The notes under the pieces are model-generated. The model had not been told where the DNA came from. It worked only from the letters and a program-made list of their open reading frames with translations, and made no database searches. From NCBI GenBank assembly GCA_914767715.1, contig OU612067.1, positions 11,968,001-12,032,000 of the forward strand: a DNA stretch of 64,000 bases, read 5' to 3'. Source of the stretch: Membranipora membranacea (taxonomy: Eukaryota; Bryozoa; Gymnolaemata; Cheilostomatida; Membraniporidae). The translations under genes were made by a program, and so were the position numbers. Shown piece after piece: positions 12,301 to 24,300 of the stretch (positions are counted from its first letter, which is position 1; each line of letters begins with the position of its first letter).

Positions 12301-15300
12301 GTGGAGTGCAATCAGAAAATACCATATAACAAACAAACCCGAGTAGCTCAATAGACTGTAGCGGTTTCAAACCTAGAACTTTCAACACTTGCGATATGAA
12401 GAGTTAGTACTCTAATAAACTGAGCCACTTCCTAAACCTATAGATTTCTTAGGAAATCCAATTTGGGTTGTTCAGAAAACCAAAAATATGAACTCGCTGA
12501 AGAAATCAGAAACTTAGAAGAAAAAAAATGTCTTTGTATTTATTCTGAAAGTATTTTTTATATGCAGTAAGTGTTTGCAGAAATTTACTTATTTTAAATT
12601 TAATCTAGTAAATTAATTTATTTAATTACTTTATTTAATTTATGTCCACTTCAACTTTGTACTTGCCATTGATATCTGTCAAGCAACTCAGTCGGTAGTA
12701 TGATGGCATCAATTGAGTAGTATGTAAATAAAAATAATTGAGAATTACACAGCGCGTACATCATGATCAAATGGTTTTAACACATAAAAGTTTAAGTCTG
12801 TCACTTCCATGGATCTTAATGGAAGGAATTTTCAGCGCGATATACCGAGACGACCAACAAACCTTACTTTTACTCGTTCAAGTTTCTATAAGCACATAAA
12901 CTTAAAAAGAAATTTTATATTCAGTAAATGTTTGTAGTAATTTACTCAAGTAAATTTTTATTTTATTTTATTTTATTTCATTTCATTTTATTTTATTTTA
13001 TTTTATTTTATTTTATTTTAATTTATTTTATTTTATTTTATTTTATTTTATTTTATTTTATTTTATTTTATTTTATTTTACTTTGCTTTTTCTTTTCATT
13101 ATTTTTTAATATATCAATATTATTAATTTTGTCAAATTTATTTATTTAATAGAGTAAAAACTCAAGTAAATTAACTTAATTTATTAATGTTAATGTTTTC
13201 AAAACTTGTTTGCAGAAGATTACCCACCTGGATAACAGTTATAGAAACCAACTCATTTCGGTAAACACTTTTATTTTAAGTTCAGCCTCATAAACACAAG
13301 GACAAATTTATTCAACTCAAATTGCCATACTTGGAAAAGAGATGACAAACATTAGAATCTTGCTACATTTGAATACCGGACTTCATGATTTCACATGATG
13401 GCATGATTGGCATTCTTTGTTACTAATGGTTTGATATCTCAATGGCCTGATCACACATTCTGATTATTTCCAGCTCCAAAAGTAAGACCGAGGAATGTTG
13501 GTCTTACAGCTCCAGTAGACAAATGTGTTCAGATATCACACACAGGGGTTGAGTACCCGAATGCACCTAACTCACAGATTATCTACCAGGTACTCTATCA
13601 ATTTCTTTAATAGCAAGTTAGGTATAGTAAATGTATTAAAGATGAAACACAAAAGATGGGCATTAAGAAATGTTTAGAAATTACATTACAGTAAAGCCCA
13701 TCTTTATTGGCAGTAGCCAGTTGCATGAAACAATCATGGCTGGAGGTTTGTTGGTGCAGCCCATGTTGCATGCTAAGACATATTTAAGATACTTAGTCCA
13801 ATTCCACACTGGACACGACAAACTGTCTTGCCATCGATACTGATCTGATCATTGTTAACCAACAACGCTTTGCTTGTGAATATACTGTGAATATGTTGTG
13901 AATATGTTGTGAATACCCTGTGAATATGTTGTGAATACCTTGTGAAGATCTTGTGAATATCTTGTGAATATGTTGTGAATACCTTGTGAAAATCTTGTGA
14001 ATATCTTGTGAATAACTTGTGAATATCTTGTGAATATCTTGTGAATATCTTGTGAATATCTTGTGAATATATCTTTTGTTTAGTTCAAGTGTACCAGTAT
14101 GACAAATTGGCTGACCATCCCCTCTGATAACAGAGGTTGCAGTTACTCAGCTTATCAGATGGTTTCATGTCAAATCAGAGCTCACAACACCAACAACAGT
14201 AAGAACAGTGAGACTGCTACAACTGCTTCCATCTACACAAAATGTGAAAGTAAGAATTTAAATGTTGAATTACAAAAATACAATGCCATGGTTTGGGGAA
14301 AGATGTCCTGCATACATTTCCAGTCTGCATGTGTCCAAAAAATTAGGCTTCAGTGAAACGAAAAGTATCAATGTGTGGTACTCTTAATCAAGTAAACTTT
14401 TTTAGCACATTTATTGACGTCAAATCACATATCAATGATATTCCCCAATTATGTCAATCATATTAAACCAAAAAAAATGCTATGTGCAAACCACTTAATT
14501 CAAACCTCTTGGGACCATCAAATTGTGCCCTAAAAAGCAAAATTTTGAATTAAGTGACATTGGAATGCATAGAAATTTGACTGAAGGGACCAAGTTTGAA
14601 ATATATATGCTGTATTAAGACAACGTTCACTGTTTAAGGACGAAGACAAGAATTATGGGTGAACATGGTCAAGTCCATATTGAAAGGTTGAAAGAAAGTA
14701 TTTTTTACATTACATAACTTCTTCAAGGATGTAATTTTGATCCAGATTGTAGCTGTTAAAGTTGGAAGTTAAATTGGGTCAGGTTCGAATAAACTCACCA
14801 ATAACATTTACCTATCTATCCACCCATTTTTTGGATGATATTGCTAAGTGCAAGCATAAGTCTGATGAACTTTTAATAAATAAAATCTTACTTGTTCTTT
14901 GACTCCCATATTTGCGGCAAAAATCAGTCAGGCAACACATTCTGTAACGGTTTCTATGAGCCACATCATTTTTGGAGCTTATCACACTTTCAGTAAGCAG
15001 GCAATGAAAATGACACATTATTCACATGTTGACTCATCAAATCATGGATATTGAGCTGAATATTGCCGAATCAGCAATATGTGTAAGCAAAGACCAGTTA
15101 ATCTGACTATTATGAGATGTCTGCTCACAGGTTGATGATTTATGTGATATGTTGGTGTCTTGTTAACAGGTCCTGATAAAGTAACCACAAATTCTCAGCC
15201 CAGCAGATCAGGATCACCAGAGATGAACAATGGAAGGCTTCGCTGGAAATATACAGTCACCTGGGAGGTAAGAATCAAATTTAAAAAGAAAATAACATCT

Positions 15301-18300
15301 TTCATCTGTGTGAGCAGCTCTTTGAATCTCATTCAGCCGTAATATCAAGTTGAATGAAACCTGCTGATCAATTGGGTCAATTGTCCATTTACATAGCAGC
15401 ACATATAATGTTATTGCAGCTGTCTTGTCTTATTCAGTAATTTGCTTTTATTGCCTTCTAGAATCCAATCAATATCAAGTGTGCAAGTATCCGAACGAGT
15501 AACCCATACCAAATACGTGGATATGGTAATACATCATGGACCAACCTACAATCTAATATTTATGAGTTATACACAGATGGTAACGAGGCAATCTCGCTTG
15601 GTGTCAAAGTTTATAATAATGACGGTATTGGTTCATCAGAAAAAAACATATCATTTACATCTAGCAGCAACATAGGTAAGTTTAAAAACTTAATACGTGT
15701 CAAAAGTCTCACATATAGGTTCACAATGATAGATGCAAGTCTTATGATTTGAATTTACGATGATGTGAGTATGGTTTCAAGTATAAGGGTGAGGTGCCTG
15801 GTGGCCATAAGAAAATACTAGCATTTGATGTTAGAGTGAGAGTAGGGACAAAAGCAGCAGAAAGGAGCCCCACAAAAAAAATATTTTTCAACTAAATTAG
15901 ACAACCATTTTGGTGCCGGCTGGGTAATATCAAATGCTCCTTTTTTCATTCAAATTATCTATATTAGTCCTCTTTTTATTCTTTTTTTTTAACATTTTTA
16001 TTGGCAGTCTCTTTCATTCAAGTAGCGGCATGTTTTCTGAATAGTGCCGAAAAAATCTTAAGCCATTGATAATCCAACACGGTATAACTGTGATAGGATT
16101 GAAATAAAATACAAGTCTTCAAGGAAGCTGCAATATTGTTGTTGGTAATTGGTGAATTCAATAATATGCAAACGTAAGAGACAAACTTATCAAGTATTAG
16201 CTTGGATTACATTTCAGCTCCACAGACTAGACCAAGAAATGTTGCCCTCACAGCTCCAGTAGATAACTGTGTTCAAATATCATATACAGAAGTTGAATAC
16301 CCAAATGCACCTACCTCACAGATTGTCTATCAGGTACTGCTTATTGATTTATTTCCTTTCACTGTAGTGAATTCCGCGTGACACTATGTGTTTTCATTAT
16401 GAAACAAATTATTGGTATTCAAAGAGGTTCCACCTTAATGCTGAGTGGAATAAACGTACTAGCAGGTTAGGTTCTCTATATTCACATGGAAAAATTTCAG
16501 CCCACAGTCCTGGAAATTCTGTATTATTAGACAATGACTGCTCTCTTTCACCATCATAAAACATTACCACCACCACAGTAACATCATGTGACATTCACTT
16601 CAGCCAAGGTGGTTACTACTATCTGGAGAGTAAACATGGAACACAAATTCCGTGCTTGGTCATATGAAGTACTTGTTGTTCTTATCTGCACTGCCTGGTG
16701 CAAAGACTGCTTTTTGAGACACATGTGCAATGTGTTATATTAATAATACCATTTTTTAACCACTTTTTAATGATACCATTTTTGCATGCAAGGCAACTTC
16801 ATTATCTTTCAGCAGACTACGTGTATCAGCAACCATTTTTCTCGCAACCTTTACAGTTAGTGATAGAATACAAATCAATCAATCAAATCATATTTTCCTG
16901 TTGGTATTAATGAGCTGAAAATGAAATGCTGACTTATTTTTTAATGCTGTCATGAATTGCGTTCGGCATTACATGTTGTCATTACACACTAGGCATTAGC
17001 ATTTAAACATGACACAAAGTTTTGGTATTAGATCGGCTAGCAGGTAAGGTTCTCAATATTCACATAATAAAGTCCAATTCACAGTATTCACAGTATATTT
17101 TAAATTTATTCTATTCTCTCTCAGGATATGGTTTCTATAGTCACAGTAACCTCTAAATAATGTCTTCAAAAGCCCAATTTCTAGACTTTCATCTTACTTT
17201 TTGTGATGACAAACTGCAGACCAAATAAACAAATCGAAGTATTTTATCATTTTATGCTACTAGGAAAACCTCTTAATATATAAATGTATATAAACCTTAG
17301 AATATTTTGTTTCAGTATCAATGCACATCAATGACTAACTGGCAGAATATCCCCTCTGACAATAGAAGATGTGGTTACTTAGCTTATCAGATGGTTACAT
17401 GTGAGATCAGAGCACGTAATAACAACAACAGCAACAACAATAAGAACAGTCTGAGTGCCTCGGTCTCGAACTATACAAAATGTCAAAGTAAGATTATAAA
17501 CAAATTTCTTGCTCAAAATAAAAATCGGGTATATTTTCTTCTGAGACAATACTAATACCAATGCTACACGAGATAATAACTACTCAAATGGCTGAAATAT
17601 GACCAGTTTGTACAGATGGTGAGCACATGGGAATATATAAAGTTGAACCCTTCGGAGTAAAATTAGTTGTACAATGAATAGCTTTGAATTTGCCTCACTG
17701 ACTTGTTACACACATTTATTTTCTGCCTATTTATTATATCTGCTCAAAAGAGTTTTAAAAAAAGTAAAGATTACAGTCTAAGGATTCATTTGTCCTAAAG
17801 ATTGAACCATGAAATTTACAAATCGAATACGGCGTGCCATTTTTTGATAATTTGGAATTATACGCTTTCAAAATCTCACGCTCTTATTCATTCATTTTCG
17901 CTACTATGCTGATGCATTCACTGATTTTTCTCCCTACCAATTACCTACCAACTACAGACCCTGATAAAGTAAGAAGTATCCAAAGAACAAAATCTGATTC
18001 ACCAGAGATAAGGAATGGGAGGCTTCGATGGAAATACACAGTCACTTGGGAGGTACGAGAAATGACGTAATATACACATGACAGACGCATGTTTTAATTC
18101 TTACCATACTCCTGTTTTTTTTGTAAAAAGATTGACTTCTGATTACAAATGATATCAATTATTACTTAAGTAAAAATTTAGACAATATAGATAAAAATTG
18201 ATACAATTAAGGAACATTTAACAAATGATTCATATTGTGTTCCAGAATCCAATCAACATCAAATGTGCAAGAATCAGAGGAAACAACCCATACCAAGTAC

Positions 18301-21300
18301 GTGGATATGAACTTACAGGATGGAACAACTTACAAACTAATAGATACGCGTTCTATACAGATGGATATGAGACAATTTCACTTTATGTCAGAGTTTACAA
18401 TAATGAAGATTATGTATCATCTGAAGAACAGATAACTTTCACAACAGACAAACTTAGTGAGTATCCATAATAATATTGTAAAAAAAATAATTGGGATTGT
18501 ACAGTACACTCAATTCTATACCTTATAACTACACATCACAGCAAAAATTGTAATAACGAAGCCACCACACAACGTGACGGCTTTTTTGTTCTCTCTGATA
18601 GATCTGGAAGTGCAATAGTGATTTTTCAATTGTGAAGTTTCCAACTCATAGACTCTTGCAACATTATTTGTAGCAGCTCAACGGTTAGAAAGTTATACAT
18701 ATTCTCCACAGGCAGATGGCCAGTATCTAGAAATAGTCAACTGGTCATGGGAACTGAATGTTTAAACAGACACAAATATTTACATGGAGATATTTTCTTT
18801 GATATTTTCAGGTCCACAGACAAAACCTCAGAATTTTGTTTTAACATCAACTTCTTCCAGTTGTGTTCGCTTATCTTGGAACCCTCCGGCATATCTCAAT
18901 TCACCTCCAGCTGAAGTTTCTTATCGAGTATGTACATTTAAAAAAATAGTTATTACATTATTATTACATTGATCTTCAATTGCAAAGTTACAATCAGGAT
19001 TTTAGCCAATCTGTCCTCAAGTTTAGCATGTTGGACATTGTTATTTACAGGTACACTAGAAAATTTGTAATTTTACTCGGATTTTCCTTTGACAGCATAG
19101 CTGCAATTCAAACGGATGGAGGACAGTCAACAACAATGAACAAGTGTGCACGTTTTCACCGTTCACAGAAGTGACATGTTTGCTAAAAGCGATTAATGAT
19201 GTGGGAAACAGTTCTTTGGCAACCTCTACTTCAACCACACACTGTGCAGGTAAATTTGTAGCCAAGTTAAAACATGAAATACATTTATGTAGACCTGTGT
19301 TAATTGCATTGTTAGTAGATATTCACAAGGCTTGAAGTGCGTATCACAGAGTCATAGGTAAGATGTAAAATATTTCAATAAAAAAATTTCCAATCCCGTA
19401 TATCACATAACACCTGATAAATATTCGGATATAGTTTGATTATTGACACCATCATTTGTTTCTATACCCCATTTTGACATTACTGCTATAACTATTTCTA
19501 TTTTTTTTGTAATTCATCAGCATCCTCCTCTCCAAGAAACATCATTTTCACAGATCAGGGCACAACTATAAATTCTGGACGCGTCAGACGCAAATACAGT
19601 GTAGGCTGGACTGTAAGTTAATAACTTTGACTCTCTCTTTCCCAAACTTACCACTCCAAGTTAATTCAATTAGATATACAGTTTGCAGAGTATCTATGTC
19701 ACCGGCAGAGGCTGAAAAGCCATTGTCCTATTATTAAAGCTCTTAAATCTTATCATCAATATTACAACCACAACCAGTATGATAAGGAGGCCTGTGCCCT
19801 CGAGGCAGTCAAGGCCAACTAGTAATGTGTAGTGACAAGTACCAAGTAGTATCTCCTTGCATGTACTCCCTCTCAGCAGTATCATGTATGTGATTTGAAC
19901 TGACCACCATTCTCCCAGATTTCACCATAAAATGATATTTCTTTTTCGATTAGGCTTGCAAACAAAACCTAACCTTCTTTAAATGAACATGTCCTTTGAA
20001 TAACCAACTCTTCTTCATTCCTTCATACAAATACCTGCTAGGCATAGTGTGCCTGCAAATTTCCACTAACTCATTGGAGTTTTTTCACTCACAGAGACAA
20101 CCAGTTAGAACACAAGTATGATGATGATGGTGGTGAATGAGTGGGTCCAGGTTATTAACCTGAATTGAATAGGGTAATGTTTGGGTGGGTGAAGTGAGTA
20201 AGAGGAATGAGACTGAGAGAGAAACAGTTTCCTCTATCCACCCACCAAACAATCTTAATCTATCGGTCAGGAGCACAACCACTGTGGAATGTATTAGAAT
20301 TAACTCACCTCTTAGTCTTGGAGAATTAAAATTCAGAAGAGATTGTTGTTATTCCATAGGAAAAGCATTGGGCAAATTATAGTATTCTAGTAATAAAACA
20401 ACAAAAAGCATGAGTTTTAGCAAGAATATTGGATTATTTCCGTAGAATAGAGTCAAATGTGCACTCTCCCCATCAAAAGACTGTAAACATGTGAATTTCA
20501 AGCTATGACCTTTGACTGACCTGGCCAAAATCCAGATGAACACACAACAGATCAATTTGTGGGTGGAAGGTAATAATTTCAGGAATCTTTGGAAAAGGAG
20601 ACTTGAATAAAGTGTAGTAAAGTTTCTTGACAACACCAAATTAGAGAAGAAAGACTCATTTTTCAGAATTGACGTTCATTGCAGTTTAACCCACCCCAAT
20701 GCTGATGATGGAGCGTTGGGCCTACTCCAACATCAAAAACTATTACCCCAATGTCATTGGGGACTGTTGGGGCTCCCCAACACCACTCTGATGCAATAAA
20801 AAGTGAGTTTAGGCTTGTTTTAGCCTGTTATACTTTTCAACCCCAGATTTTCTCTCCCGACTCCAGATCTATTCAACCCCCGAAAATCTGGAGTTGTAAA
20901 TTCAACCCCCGATAGGCCGGGGGTCAGGGGGTACTCCCTACGCACCTGTGGAGAGGCATCATTGTAAATTATAAATACTGGTTATGTTTATCTTATTTAT
21001 TATAGGAGCCGGAGGTGTACAATTGTCAATCTCTGAGATCTGGCAACAAGTACGCCTTTAAAGATCCAAATGGTAACTGGAATTACACTAATAACAGCAA
21101 TTACGTCATCTTCACAGAGGGAAATGTCCAGGTCACTGTAGGAGTAACAGCTACTAATAACCAAAACTTTGTATCAACCGAGGCAGCCGCAACATATACC
21201 ACTCACTCATTCCGTAAGTCATAAAATTTGTTTCCTGACTGTAAACAATATGCATTAACATCATACAGAGGGCCCAGAGAAGAAGTAATCGGGAGAACAT

Positions 21301-24300
21301 AGGCTGTAATTTCACGTTTATTGATATGTTTTAGTTGTATTATTGTTCTTTAAATAACTCTCAATAACGTGTCAACATTTGGAGTACACACACAATAGCT
21401 GTAAGATCTGACTTCACCGCTACCAGTGGTGGCTGATATGGAGTGTGTATTTGTTGGTCCTGTTAGTTTCATCATAATTTCTGGAACTTTAATATCAAAG
21501 AAGCGCAAATAACCTTCAATTTGTAGAATAAGGTCAATAAAAAATTGACACTTGAACCAAAACAAGCGTGCGATCCTAAGCTTGCCTCTTTACCAAAGTC
21601 TCTGTAAATATGTGTGTTTAAACAATGACAGTTTCATGTGGTATTGGTTTGGGTACACAAGGTGGAGACTTACTACTTCGGGATACAGAAAATCAACTAG
21701 AATTACCTTCAAGTGCAACTCACACATCAGCCATATTGAAGTATTCTTATGGATACATTTATGTCAAAACGGAAAGGTCAAGTGACAAATAGTTATTAGT
21801 GCATTTAATCATTGAGCCTGAGGACTTCAGTTCAGGCTTATCACTTCAATGTTCCATGATTTGGAAATTTGTGTGTGTTACAGGCCCTCAAAAGGCACCT
21901 ATAATGATGCAACTTTTCTCAACTACTCCTAACTGTATTACTATGACTTGGAACCCGCCGCTGCATCCCAACGGAGAGCTACAACATTATCAGGTCAGAT
22001 CAAAGATTCCATAGTTTGATTTCTTATTTTGCAAATTTGCATAATTTTTCCACTCGAATTTGATCCAGTTTCGAGCCAATTCGGATCTATGTTGATTCTT
22101 CTAATATAATATACTATATATATATAGATATTATTTAGTCTGAATCTGTAATCAAGCATTTTTATTCATATGCGTAGGATTCAATCCAACAGATTGTGAC
22201 CATCTCTATTCGTTTAATGGTCATAGGTACACATTATGACAATGTAGTACGTATATTCTGAAATTTTAGTACAAATGTACGAACGATAATAACTGGGTAA
22301 CGTTCGGTGGTAATGCAGATGCTCGCAGTGGAGACAGATGCGATTACAACCCCTATTATTCAGTCTCCTGTAGAGTAAGAGCAAGAAACGCCCAAGGGTG
22401 GAGTGATGAAGCCTCTGTTGGGTCAATAAGAACTTTGTGTGATGGTGAGTATTTCCGAAAATAAACAGTGTGAGAGAAGCCCTGTATTAAACAGACATTG
22501 CTTGTTTGATCAATAAATTGTTTATGGAGTGATGCATCCAGATTGTCAGAAAATAAGTCAACAATAATGGGTTTTTAAGACTTGAAGCGCTGATTGAGCC
22601 TAAATATATCAGAAAAGCAGCAATTGTAACAAAATAGAATATTATGTAAAAGATCAAAATTGTACTGATAATGATGAGGTATGTATTAGATAGATTTATG
22701 TCTATACTTCAGCTCCGTCAAAAGCACAAGATATTCAAATCACATATAAGGATGAAAGGGATAATGGAAACAGAAGACGATTAAGATATAGAATTAGTTG
22801 GCAGGTAAAAGAAAGTTTTAGCCCACACCTTGATTTATCGTCAAAGCATTCTAAATATTATCAAATTTCTTCGAACTTTTTTAAACATATGTGAAACAGT
22901 TTAAAAAGGTTATATTATGTATTGCTATTTTTTAGAACATACCATAGATAAAGAGGTTCAAACTGTTGTAACTGGTCGATCTAACCATCCTTTTAGATTC
23001 ACCTATCCGAATCATGCTGAAATGAAAGCATTCATGATCTTCCTTGCTTTATGAAGGACCAGGCACCCTCACTCAAATGAATGTGATTCATTAATATCCA
23101 ATAACACTGTTTCATAGCTGACATGATATTCCAGGATCCTGCTACCCACAACTGCATCAGACTGAGAACCACAAATACATTTCGGGTTTCGTCATCAAAT
23201 TCAAATGGCTACGCGCTCATAGAAGAAAACTTCTTGGATGTGTATGCTGATGGTGTTACAAATGTGACTGCAGCTGTTGAGGCTTTCAACAATCATAACA
23301 ACATATCACTTTCGGAAACAAAAGAGATCACAACACGGCCTATGAGTAAGTGGGTGACTTTAGGCAACCGAAAATATAGTTACTGTACAGGGGATGCATA
23401 GCTTTTTGCAACTCGCTACAAACATGGGATTCACTCATTATCAATTGTTATACATTAGTACGACTAGCTCATAAAAATCATATCCATGTTGTGTCTAACC
23501 TTATCTAACATGATAACTGGGTACTGATTGTATATTTTTGCTCGCTACTGTTAGAGATAGGCAGCTTTTATTCCTCGGACTGGAGCTGTTCATGCTGTGA
23601 GATAATGTTTCTGTTCTGCAGGACCCCAGACCACTCCTAGAGCATTCAGTGTATTTTCAAGGACATTCAACTGTGTAACTTTGACATGGATAGCACCACA
23701 GTACCCAAATGGATATATCTCTTATTACCAGGTTCGAGACTTAACTCTATTTAGTCAATGAACTAAACCTCCAGGAAGAACAACTGCAGTCACATGACCA
23801 ATTGAGGTGTGTGCAGTTGGTTCAGAGTTGTCCTCTCAAAAACACACTAAATTGGAACTATAGAGAGGATGCTCATTGACAGTTGAGGTGCCATCCTTTG
23901 CAGATATACAATGCTTAAACCTCAAAAATAATGCAGAGAAAAGTCATTAAAATCTTAATTTTTCACTCTATAAATCCTGGAATCTCTATGCAGAACCCAT
24001 AATTGATCAATCTAAAAACATGTGGCTATGGGCTATATTGCAAAGAACATATACCTTGCAGGTAAATACATTGAACATTCACATTTTGATTGTAAAATGA
24101 TGAAAAACTCATTAAAATCAGCATATACAAGCAAGATATGCTAAGGAATGTGTCATCTGACTCTAAATCATGGAATGTTGGACAGGCAGTTGAAGGTACG
24201 AGTCCTGTTATCCCTCATAACCATGTTTCATCATAAACAATTACTCCTAGTGATTGCAATTTCATTTTTTACTGATCACTCTCTAATTTCAAGTGACCAT

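Noticed and set aside
12928-13149. 73-codon Phe/Ile-rich open frame
   Set aside because: Translation of the (TTTTA)n microsatellite.
13877-14069. Array of short repeats that could suggest CRISPR
   Set aside because: Units are 11 bp, contiguous and without spacers, in an intron of an animal gene; it is a minisatellite.
20349-20639. 96-codon minus-strand open frame in gene 1 intron 18
   Set aside because: No recognisable domain and inside an intron; treated as chance.
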